Shown one piece after another: positions 1-10,200 of a DNA stretch of 64,000 nt. Every line of letters begins with the position of its first letter. Within the stretch, counting starts at the first letter, position 1. The notes beneath the pieces are model-generated. The model did not search any database. It worked only from the letters and a program-made list of their open reading frames with translations, and was not told the origin of the DNA. This DNA comes from Neoscytalidium dimidiatum (taxonomy: Eukaryota; Ascomycota; Dothideomycetes; Botryosphaeriales; Botryosphaeriaceae), in contig CM074700.1 of NCBI GenBank assembly GCA_037367355.1, forward strand, positions 930,001-994,000, written 5' to 3'. The position numbers and the translations under genes are program-made.

Positions 1-1061
1 GGACCAATCATACAAACAGGAGGGCCCAGAGAGCCCTCAAGCAGATTATCCTGTTTCTTCTTCACTAGAAGGGAGCGTACAAGGATTCCTCGTGAGCTCC
101 GAACCCGCTCACCCAGTAAAAGCATTGCTTCACTAGGCTTTTTCTTTTTGCATAGGCGAGCCAACCAAGACCCTGTGGAACGACAGGTCGGGCGACTTCG
201 GAGCTCACGAGAGATCCTCGTAAGAAGTACTTGGAAATACGAAATATAGCCTGGGTCCCCTGCACGAGCCCATACTGTCGCGATCTGCTCCTACATCGGT
301 GTCGCAGCTGCTGCTAGCGTATCGTAATGACAAGCGAAGATATTGTTGGTGTCTCTACCGCGACAAGGGTGAAAGGAACCCCGTGCAATTCCAGGCTAGC
401 TAATAGAATATCGTAAAACTGCTGCGCACGGAGATTCACAACCGAATCGCACCAATTACACTTTCGTCCACAACCACGGTATGTAAGCGTGGCTAGGTGC
501 CGTTGGTCCAACACCATCGGCTTAGTGGACGATTCACGTCATAAGTGTCTCATATTGTGTTGTGAAATTGTCCCCACTGATCTGTCTTTAACAGCTTTGT
601 TGTGTGGCCGTAATGGGACCTTATTGTAACTAGTCTCCCACCTGACGAGCAGCACCAAGCATGGTGTTACAGCATGGGGCAAAAAACTGCATCCCTCAGT
701 TGACGATTGCGTAACTCTAGAATCATGAGCATTGGAACAGCGAAGCTGTAGCTTACGAACAAATTGAGAAAATATGAGGGCATGGATATTCAGCGGGCAT
801 TGGAGAATTTACGTCTTGACAACCGCTCTCACTCTTCACATGAACTATTATCTCCCTTCTTACCTAGCGAGCCAAAGGAGGATACCTTCTGTGGCCAACA
901 ACGGCAATGCTCAGCTTAATCTGGACTACACGGAGACACCGCATTAAGACCCATCGGGTAAATGCTAAGAAAATCTCGAACAGCACCGGAAAAAAGGCAA
1001 GGCCAACAACTGAAGTTACTCCGTCAAGGGTGAACACAGGAAAAATAGACGAAATTACGGG
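1..1061. other. Left-end intergenic stretch, no gene recognised
   Basis: No convincing coding region is visible. The only open frames are short, lack known motifs and have no splice-site context. The segment contains an imperfect inverted repeat (82-103 against 197-218) that is listed separately. It lies downstream of the minus-strand Zn2Cys6 gene and so is probably the left edge of the polyketide cluster, although genes of the cluster could continue outside the window. Confidence 0.5.
82..218. repeat. Imperfect inverted repeat, 22-nt arms
   Basis: Arm 82-103 and the reverse complement of arm 197-218 match at 20 of 22 positions, with a transposed CT/TC pair as the only difference. The arms enclose 93 bp. 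No transposase, and no clear target-site duplication, is visible. It could be a remnant of a miniature inverted-repeat element or a chance hairpin. Confidence 0.55.
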
Positions 1062-2225
1062 CTACCCTGACGCCTGCTTTATAGCGGCGTCCAGATCCGC
1101 GCGTAATGAGGCCCGCAACAACGGATACAGGCGTCCAAACTCCCCAGCGCCGCCACAGCTACCACCACAACAATCGCCCTGATCGCCCTCCTTATCTGCC
1201 AGCTGTTGCAATATGGGACCAACTTTCCGTAACGCCAGTAGCACCACCTGCCGCCGCAGGGCCGCCCCATCCTCTCCGTCGCCATCAATCGTATAGGAGC
1301 CCAGCCGTATCTGTGGGGCAGGTGGTTCCCCAGGCTGTGTGTCGTTGTTGCTGCTGCTGTTACCCCATTCTGGCCGCGGCCACGCGCAAGAAGTATGTAA
1401 GGCGTCCCGGTAACACGCCAGCATATTCTGGACTAGGAAATAGAATAGGACAGTGGTTGCTGCGTCGTGCAGACCGTCGCAAGATACGAAGCGGTGTAGA
1501 GCCGAGGCGGCGCTGTTCGTCCATTGTAGGACGTCGTCGAAGGCTGCACTTGGCGACAACCGTTCGGGCAGGCTGGAGAGAGCCTCACCGGCCGAGTGTG
1601 CGCAGAAGCAGACGAAGGCGTCGGGCGAGCTCGTCGCGGAGTCGGATGAACCATGGCCGTCTGATGACGCGCAGCCGCTGAAGTCAGCCAAGGGCGAGCA
1701 GTAGTCGGGCAGCGAGCATCCGCTATCATCGATGGACGAGAAGATGGCGGTGTCCAGCCAGTCGTACGGTGGCGGTGTGGGGTCCAGCGCCGCGGCCATG
1801 GTCGTCGATCTGCTATTCGCCGGCTCCTCGATCATTGGATACCAGTCCTTCGATGTTACCCACGGGATGTCCTTCGATGTTACCCACGGGATGTCCTCCG
1901 ATGCATTATTGTCCGAAGAGCAGTGGCCAGCGGCGGGGGCTCGCTTGTCCAGGATGATGGCGCTGCGAGGCTCGTGCTTGCTTTCCCCGTGCTTTCTTTG
2001 CTTGTTGTTGCGCGAGCCAGGAGTTCGACCGTACGGTTTTGATTGACTCCGCTCGCAGGATACGCCGCGGGACTGACACCGCATGCAGCGGTCTGATGCG
2101 GACGATTCGAACACGCATTTCAATTTTGCAAGGTGGCAGCGGTCGCACGACCGTCGTAGTGCTGTGCGCGTCATGGTCGTATGAAGATATGTTGGTTGAT
2201 GATGTGGATCCCAGCCATTGCTCAA
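1062..2225 (-). CDS. AflR-like Zn2Cys6 transcription factor of the polyketide cluster
   Basis: Single-exon gene of 387 aa, nuclear and probably the pathway-specific activator. Residues 27-57 carry the binuclear zinc cluster CX2CX6CX9CX2CX6C (core CDRCHLAKLKC), followed by a basic linker, the usual arrangement for fungal zinc-cluster activators. The C-terminal half (LGSY, then RRQVVLLALRKVGPILQQL) resembles the AflR C-terminal domain of aflatoxin-type regulators, and the absence of a fungal_trans domain fits that family. The second Met at residue 18 (codon 2174-2172) is only nine residues before the first Cys and may be the true start. A 24-bp tandem duplication duplicates the peptide DIPWVTSK in the middle region. 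The gene lies about 0.9 kb downstream of the reductase and on the same strand. Family assignment is firm; its targets are inferred from position. Confidence 0.88.
   Translation of the reverse strand: MSNGWDPHHQPTYLHTTMTRTALRRSCDRCHLAKLKCVFESSASDRCMRCQSRGVSCERSQSKPYGRTPGSRNNKQRKHGESKHEPRSAIILDKRAPAAGHCSSDNNASEDIPWVTSKDIPWVTSKDWYPMIEEPANSRSTTMAAALDPTPPPYDWLDTAIFSSIDDSGCSLPDYCSPLADFSGCASSDGHGSSDSATSSPDAFVCFCAHSAGEALSSLPERLSPSAAFDDVLQWTNSAASALHRFVSCDGLHDAATTVLFYFLVQNMLACYRDALHTSCAWPRPEWGNSSSNNDTQPGEPPAPQIRLGSYTIDGDGEDGAALRRQVVLLALRKVGPILQQLADKEGDQGDCCGGSCGGAGEFGRLYPLLRASLRADLDAAIKQASG
1846..1903 (-). repeat. 24-bp tandem duplication inside the transcription-factor gene
   Basis: Positions 1846-1869 and 1870-1893 are identical 24-mers, with a partial third copy from 1894. 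Because 24 is a multiple of three, the frame is kept and the protein gains a second copy of DIPWVTSK. It lies between the zinc cluster and the AflR-like C-terminal region. Confidence 0.9.
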
Positions 2226-3120
2226 ATAGTTTTCAGCAGTATAAAAAAGTAAGGACCGGAGTGCCCGGAGTATACCTCAACATATGATGGCATTAGAAGG
2301 TTGGAAGTGCTGAATGCGCCTACTCAGCTCTCCTCCGAAACCGAGAATAAGCGGGCTTTTGGAGCTCCAGCTTTGCTCATCGGCATATCAGGACTCAACC
2401 ACATTTGCAGACTCGCTGTTGAACGCAGAGCCTGCCATTCACTGCGTCCGGAGGGAATGCCGATCGCCACTCGCTTGTCAGTTGTCATTTAGTGATAGCC
2501 GCGCCTTGATGAACGCACTCACCAGGGGTAGGAACAACCGACGACTCGGCCTCGCGGACGCACACATCGCTGAGCCTCTTGCCGCAGATGCCAGAACTCA
2601 ATTGCCGAGGCTGTAATATTCAGCTCTAATATTGAACGGGAAGAGTCATGGCTGGAGTGGAAAAGTTCGGGTTGATTTGCGGGGTCGCGGCGGCCCACAG
2701 CAGCTCTTCGTTACATGCACTTCTCCCTCTTTGGAGAAGCCTAATCGCAGCATGTGATTAAACAGCCTGAATCGCTCAAACGCTCTACATCGATGTAATA
2801 GCACCGAACACCCAACTACTGCACTCCTCAGAGAGTTCTTGCGACAGGCATCCACGACCCTGCATGTCGACGCTGCAATCCGGTCCCGCGAGGAATTCCT
2901 CCGTTTTTCGGTCTGACCGCGCAGTTCAACCACCGAGTTCATACATGTTGAGTTGGGCCAGTCATACCTCAGAAGAGCTGCCCGTGATGTTTAAATCTGG
3001 AAAAAAGGACAAAGGGGTGTGTTCTTCAGACACATGCAAGACTTCGCTTCAAAGCTACTGCTGTGTTCATGACTACCATTGCATATCTACTAGAGCTTTC
3101 TGAGAGACCCAAGACGAAAA
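2226..3120. other. Intergenic: promoter of the zinc-cluster gene and 3' region of the reductase
   Basis: No gene is recognisable. The segment separates two minus-strand genes, so it should contain the promoter of the zinc-cluster factor and the terminator of the reductase gene. No TATA box in the right orientation stands out. Confidence 0.5.
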
Positions 3121-6100
3121 TCACGCAAGAAACCCCAGCTTCTTCCATCTTCGAAGATATTCTACAATTAAATCCTTACTGATGCCACAGCTGGCTTGCA
3201 AGTGTGGAGACACTCCTCTGGCGATGCTGGTGTCCAATACAGTTGTGCCATCAGCCAATGCCTGGAACTCGTGTTTAAAGAATTCCACTAGACTTGGGGC
3301 CTGGCCGGTCGAGATTACACGCTCGAGCCATTCCTCGTAGGGAATACTCTTCTCTTTCAGTTGTAGCTCGTCTGCGACGAAGGCGCCCAAGGTGCTCAAT
3401 GGCTGCCTGATCGGATTCTCCAGGTGGTAGATCGGCGCAGGTGCTGGCGAAACTTGAAAGAGGATGTCGAGGAGGACCTTTGCCGCGCGATCCACCGGGA
3501 TCCAGGAGAAGTCCTGAGCTTGTGTCAGTCATTGCAGCGTGGAGCCCAAAAAGGGGCACTTACACCTTGAAGTGATGGGAACGCAGATATGGTTTGGGAT
3601 GCTTTGACAAGTGCTGGCATGTGTTCCTCAGTCTTCCATATACCATCCTTCTCAGGCCCGCTCAGCTGACCTATCCTGACAATCATGGGGTCGCAGTCTT
3701 GCGGATACTTCTGGCCTACATGGAGAAGCATGCGCTCACAGACCCACTTTGCCTCCGCATAACCCATGGCAGTGGTCACCAACGGGTTATCGAGTGGCTC
3801 TTCGAGCACAAGAGAGGATCCTGTTTGCTCTTTGTAGTGCCGTACTACCGAAATTGAGGACGCAAGCAACAACCGAGGCTTGACATGTGGACGGGCCCTG
3901 TGAGCGGACCTGGCGAGATGGATAAGCGTCTTTAGGAAGTTAAGTTGGGGTCTGAAATTATTCAACTGTCTGTTGAAATCCATGGGCCAGGCGAGATGGA
4001 CAATGTGCGTGATCTTATCGGAAAGCTCCCTCAGTTGCTGCGTCATGAGTCCGAGATCAGCAGCTTGCATATTAACACCCAGAAACTCGACCTTATCCCA
4101 AGCCAGAGCACTAAGGGAAATCCCTGCCGTGGAGTTGACATGCTCTTGGCGGGTCCTGAAGTCTGTGTTGGATCCTGCAATATGTCGGTTCAGGCAGATT
4201 ATCCGAGCAACTCGGTCATGTGTTGCAAGCGTGCCGAGAGTATGAGCTCCAAGGTTTCCCGTTGAGCCGGTCAAAAGAACCACAGCTTTGTCTCCAAAGT
4301 CATCTGCATCGAGAGCTTGAAGATACTCATCTGCAACGGCACGTATCTCGTGCGCACGGTCCTTGGTGGAGGTCACGCCTCCATCTTCACCGCGAATAAG
4401 GGTACCCACCGCTTCTGTAAGCTTACGAACCGATGCATTTTGGTAAATGAAGGCCGGCTTTAGGCGCCCCTCAGGAAGCGCTTCAGGATAGAGGTTCTGA
4501 ATGGAAGAGTTCAGATACCGCGCCAGCCTCGTAGCCTGTAATGAGTCCATCCCAAGCTCGAACAGGTCGTCGTTTATCTGCTCACAGCTGTGAAGCGCCA
4601 TCTTATCCCCCATGGCGAATTTGACAAGATCGTAAATGCCATCCTGTAGGTGCTCGGCATCCAGCTGAATCCCGGTGTTGAAAGATTCGAGTTCGAGGGC
4701 TTCATAAGCGGCACTGATCTCTTCTCCAAAAACCGTTTGCACCTCTCTGCGCATGACTGAACCTTTGTCTGACCTGGGTATGACTTTTCCAGGGGGCTTG
4801 ATAATAATTGCTTTCTTTGACGATATCTGGGCGTGCTGATCCAACGACGGGTTCACCGCAGAGACAAGTCCCCATACATGATCAACCAGAGCCTCTGGGT
4901 CTTCTGGTGCAGAATTAGAAGGTTCAATGAGAACGGTAACCTCAAAATAGCCCTGACCCACACAGACAGCCGTCTTAACTGCCGGATCCTCGGAAAGCGC
5001 TGCTTCGAGCATTCGCGGGATGACCTTCTCGCCATTCTTAAGCACGATGAGATCATCGCGCCGGCCGAGAATTTTCACCTCAAGGTACTGTGAGTCCGGT
5101 CTTTTGATGAGCTCATCCTGGATTTCGAATGATCGATCCCAACCAAAAGGGTACCCGACGAGCTTGAAACGCTCCGGTCCCTCGGCTCCTGGCTCAGTTG
5201 CAACGGGGTGGAGTTGCAGGCCCAGATCCGTCCGCAGCCTGAGATATCTATAGTCGTAGTCTGCGCCGGGCTGGAAAATTGGCGCAATGGCTCCGATTTC
5301 GGTTGCGCCGTAGTGGTTGAGAATCTTGACGCCGTCTTTTACCAGCGCTGTGCCCACGTCCGGGTTCAGGGGTCCTCCTCCAACGGCGATGAAACGCATG
5401 CGTCTCAAGACTTGGAGACCAAGATTGCGCTCTTCTTCGGGCAGGTTGATGATGTCTTCGAGAATACTGGGTACAGTCATCATAGACCGCACACCAAATG
5501 TAGAGAGAAGCTCCAAAGTAGAGTGAGCTGCGGGGATGATGGAGCTCGGCGGGAAACAGCAGCACAGGCCCACGGAAAGACTTAGGCAGGGCGCGAGGAG
5601 TCCGAACCCATGATAAAGTGGTAAAGTGGAGAGGTTGAGCCAGTCGATATTCTCATTCTCGTCGAATTTGTGGCAAGCTGCGTATCCGAGCGGGTATCGG
5701 TGCGCCAAACGGATGGGCTTCGGTAGGCCTGTTGTGCCGGACGAATGTAGAATCAAGACGTTCAAATCTTTCTCATCAACCTCGATCCGGGTTTGCTGAA
5801 TCTCTGCGTTGACGGAAATTGCAGATGCCGATGTCTCCAGGAATACAGTATAAGGAGCGGCAGATTTGACGTCCACGATATCGGCCACCTCCTGTGCCAT
5901 CAGACGCTCAGTCCGCTTGGATAAGAGAATGGACTGTGCGCCCGTTTCTTTCAGCAGGTGACGCACACTCTCGGCACTAAGTCTCGCGGAGAGTAGAACA
6001 GCCTGCAAGCGCAAAAATTAATAACCTTCTAAGAAGATGAGTTTAGCTAACTACTTACCGGAATGCCTGATGAAAGAAGTGCTGCAAGGTAGATAAATAA

Positions 6101-6469
6101 ACCCACATCACTCTCAAGATACAGCGCAACGGGCTGAGGTTTGCTGTGCGTCCCTTCTGAGCGAGCATTGGCACCGTCTGGCTGAATGAAAGTCTTCTTC
6201 AGCCACCAAGAGCAGGAATCGACAGCGTATTTGAGCTCTCTGAAAGTGATGCGAGTGGCACCGTAGTTCCCTGTTCTAGTAACTGTAGAGCTAGTGGTAG
6301 GCTTTGCCTCTGCTTGTAAACAGAATGTGTGATCCGGGTTCACTTCGGCATTAAAGTTGATCAAGTCTGGTAGGGAGCGGATGTTGTCCTGCGCAGCGGG
6401 ATCCACCGGGTCTAGACCCAGCGGGTCGAACCTCGCGCGGCGAAATGGTGGTTGCTCCAAGCTTCCCAT
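3121..6469 (-). CDS. NRPS-like adenylate-forming reductase (A-T-R), aryl/carboxylic acid reductase
   Basis: Three exons (6469-6059, 6002-3564, 3513-3121) with phase-0 introns of 56 and 50 bp give 1080 aa. The adenylation domain has the core A3 motif SSGTTGLPK at 224-232 and an A5-like HYGATEIGAI. The thiolation domain has the phosphopantetheine serine in GMDSLQ (Ser624). The C-terminal reductase is a Rossmann SDR domain with TGSTGNLG at 715-722 and the catalytic pair Tyr885/Lys889 in YAEAK. There is no condensation or thioesterase domain. Such enzymes activate an acid as the AMP ester, tether it and reduce it with NADPH to an aldehyde or alcohol. Divergent pairing with an NR-PKS suggests that the substrate is the aromatic acid released by that PKS, as reported for the Aspergillus terreus ATEG_03630/03629 pair. 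The substrate here is inferred. Confidence 0.92.
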
Positions 6470-7232
6470 GATTTCTGCTGTATGGCTGTCAGGTGTTTGG
6501 AGGAACGGAGAGTGGCTCGCAGCGGCAGACTGACTACCGACAAAGCGCGTGTCGGGCCTTCAATATCTTATGGCACAAAACTCGTCGGTAGCTGTATTCG
6601 TACTGCTTATCTTGTTCTCGTGGTTGCCGCCTGAATTTGCGGAGTTAGGTCCCGCGTGCGGACCCGAGTCCATCTACTTCTACGCAGGTCCCGTGAAGCA
6701 GGGGTAATTGATCATCAACCAACATTTCCAAATTTCAATTCCTGACACAGTTAGCTGTATAGCTAAGCATCCGTGAGTGCCTTGAAAGTGGACCATTTGG
6801 AGAACGCTCTGGAATGGGAACAGCGGTCAGAGACGCAGAGCTATTCTGCGCGCATTGCGCGCAACACTTCGAAGGGATGTAGAACACAGTATAATGCATA
6901 GAAACATTAATTTAAGCTTAATGGGCTTCTGCAGGGCATACATGCAGTGAGTATGTGAACAAGAAAGTGTATCTTGCCGCTATTCTGTGTTACCACTGTC
7001 GTCATCGGTTAGGGGTAGGCTGACCTGTATTTTTTTTTTCTGTTACACAATGTACTTATCGACTGGCGTAGCCTCCGATTACGCCAGCAGCCGCGACACT
7101 CCCTGTAGCCGGTCATTGATCGTGTAGATATGGATCCTCCAGCTGAGATAACCGTATTTCCACTATATTAGCCGGAGGCGCCCTCAATCTCTGGTACCTC
7201 TGAGGTCATCATCGGCGAGGCCATCTTCAACA
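6470..7232. promoter_or_regulatory. Divergent promoter shared by the reductase and the NR-PKS
   Basis: The 763 bp between the two divergent start codons must hold the promoters of both cluster genes. Two copies of the self-complementary octamer TGCGCGCA, one base apart, lie at 6847-6854 and 6856-6863, almost exactly at the midpoint. No exact AflR site (TCGN5CGA) was found; the closest is TCGACTGGCGT near 7060. A T-tract occurs around 7031-7040. Co-regulation of the two genes is inferred from the arrangement. Confidence 0.7.
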
Positions 7233-10200
7233 ATGTTGTCTAGGGACATTATTCTTTTTGCTGGACAAGGAGCCACTCTGTCTTCTGACAGAGTGCCCAA
7301 GCTTTCAACGTCGGCCACAGCCACACGTTTCCTCAAAGCCTGTCATGAAGCATTCCATTCCGAACTGAGCAGTCTCGATGCTACTGAGAGAGTTGTTGTC
7401 GAAGATATCGAGAACTCTTACCCTTCTCCAAACAGCATCCTAGATTCCCCCGTACACGCAAACCCTGTCGTTGAGGGAATCACGCTGTACATACACCAGA
7501 TTTTGGAATACATTTCCTACGCTACAGAGGGGACAGAGTTCTCTCGAACCGGCCCTTCGAGACTAGCAGAAACGACCGGATTCTGCTCCGGGATTCTGCC
7601 GGCAGTCATCGTCTCTATCTGCCCCTACCCAGACGCACAGGGTTTTCTGGAAATATCAGTCGAAGGCTTTCGATTAGCATTCTGGATCGGTCTGAGAAGC
7701 GCTCTGTTCTGCCGCCGCGTGGCAGGTAACTCTTGGGCAGATTTGCCTTGGTCCTTGACGGTGCAGGGACTAACAACATCAGAGCTGGAGGGGCTTCTGG
7801 CGGAATACAACCAATCTGTAAGTTTGGATCCAGGCGCCGCTTGGAACATTGAATCACTGACTTGGTCTGAACAGGCACAACCAAGACTGCCTCTCCGAAT
7901 CTCCGCCATATTATCAGAGCGCGTGGTCTCCCTATGCGGTGAGGGTAGGACGCTGGATGACTTCAAATCCAAGCATCTCCCCTCGTCGATTTCTCCCCGG
8001 TTCGCGAACATACATGGCTACTACCACGGAGGTGACGCGATGAAGGAGACCTTAGAGGAGGTGACACAAGATGCACAACGTCGGGAGATTAGTTTTCCCT
8101 CTTGGGAAGCCCTTCAAGTCCCTGTCCGCTCAACACTTGACGGCAAGTATCTGGACTCCAATATGTCGGCTGGCCCATTGTTGGGTGTGGTATTACAGAG
8201 TATCCTCAAGGGCCGTGTCGACTGGGATACAACATCAGATTTGCTCATCAGGGAAACTGTCGAGCGTTTGGATCGAGACTCAAGGCTCAGGTACAATGTC
8301 CTGGCTTTAGGTCCGAACCACAGATCTCTTCTACGGGCGTTCAACGGTGCGCCTAGCCATCCGAAGCTTCGCGTCGGAGATCTTCACAGTGTTGCCGATG
8401 GACCGACTCCAGAAGACATTGCTATCGTCGGCATGAGTGTAAATTATCCATCTGGAAAGGGGCCAGAGCAGCTTTGGGAAACCCTGGAGAATGGCCTTAA
8501 CGTTGTTAGAGAGGTCAGCTTCTCTCACGAAACACAAGACAATACATGTACTGACAGGAATGCAGGTGCCCTCATCCCGGTTCCAAGTCTCGGACTACTA
8601 TTCAACAGACCCCAAGAACAAGGACCCACGAAAGATGAATGCAAAATACGGAAATTTCCTTGATGACCCCTTCGCGTTCGACAACAACTTCTTCCAAATA
8701 TCCCCTCGCGAGGCAAAGTCAATGGATCCACAACAGCGGTTGCTGCTCCACGCTGCTTTTGAGGCAATGGAAGATGCCGGGTACGCCCCAGATGCAACGC
8801 CTTCCTTCAAGAAAGAGAGTATGGGTGTCTATGTGGGGGTGGCCACTTTGGACTATGTGGACAATACACGGAATGACATTGATGTCTATTACAGCCCTGG
8901 CACCCTCCGGGCCTTCCTCAGCGGCAGAATCTCATACGCCTTTCAGCTGAAAGGTCCATCGATGGTGATCGACACAGCCTGTTCCTCCTCGACCGTTGCT
9001 CTCTACCAAGCCTGCCGGGCTTTGCAGGCTGGCGACTGCACTTCGGCTCTTGCGGGAGGCGTCAATGTCATCTCGAGCCCCGACATGTATCTGGGCCTTT
9101 CCCGCGCCCACTTCCTGAGCTCCACCGGTCAATGCAAGCCCTGGGATGCAGGCGCAGATGGGTACTGCCGTGGAGAAGGCTGTGGTCTCTTTGTCCTCAA
9201 GAAGCTGTCCGACGCCGTTGCTGAAGGAGATCGGGTCTACGGTGTGATCCGCGGAATCGAAGTCAACCAGTGCGGCACCGCCAAGTCCATCACGCATCCG
9301 GACTCGGAGACGCAGGCGAAGCTGTTCAAGAGCCTGCTTAGCAAGACGAAGATCAACCCAGACACCATCAGCGTCGTCGAAGCTCACGGTACCGGAACGC
9401 AAGCAGGTGATTACGCAGAAGTCAACAGCTTGCAAGCTGCATTTGGTGCGTCAAGAGCGCCGAATAACCCGTTGATTCTGTCTTCCATCAAGGGAAACAT
9501 CGGCCACGCTGAGGCAGCTTCCGGTGCAGCGGGATTGGCGAAGCTGCTGCTCATGATGCAGAAACAGCGCATCCTCCCACAAGCAGCATACCAAAAGCTC
9601 AACCCGCGCCTCGCGACAATTGCGGAGCACAACATCGTTGTTCCAACGCAGAGCATGAAATGGGCCACCGTTTCCGGAACACCGCGCCGAGCTCTTCTCA
9701 ACAACTTCGGAGCCGCTGGTTCCAACGCGGCCCTTATCGTTGAGGAGTATGCGCAGCTGCCGAGCGCGGCTTCGAGGGCCCCGGCGCGGTCAGCGCACCT
9801 GCTCAACATCTCCGCGAAGACAGCAGACAGCTTGGAGCGGCTGCGCCAAGATTACTGCGCGTACATTGAAGCCAGCCCGAACAGTACTTCTCTCGCCAGC
9901 CTCTGCTACTCCGCCAATGCTCGTAGGCAGGAGTTTGACGCCTTCCGCATCTCCGTAGTTGGCCAGACCAAGGACGAGGTCCTCCAGAAGCTTCAGCAAG
10001 CCAAGACGCCCGCGAGAGCGCCCCCCTCGAAGGGAAACTTCACAACTTTCGTGTTCTCGGGCCAGGGAAGCGTATACCAGGGGATGGGCTCGGAGCTTCT
10101 GCAGACCACGCCTGTCTTCCGCGAGACCGTCCGGCTCTGCAACGCTGCGCTTGTGGAGCTGGGTTTCCCAAGAGTCGACGCTCTGCTCGGTGATAACGCG

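Noticed and set aside
6470..7232. AflR-type binding site TCGN5CGA in the divergent promoter
   Set aside because: No exact match was found; only TCGACTGGCGT, with one mismatch, near 7060.
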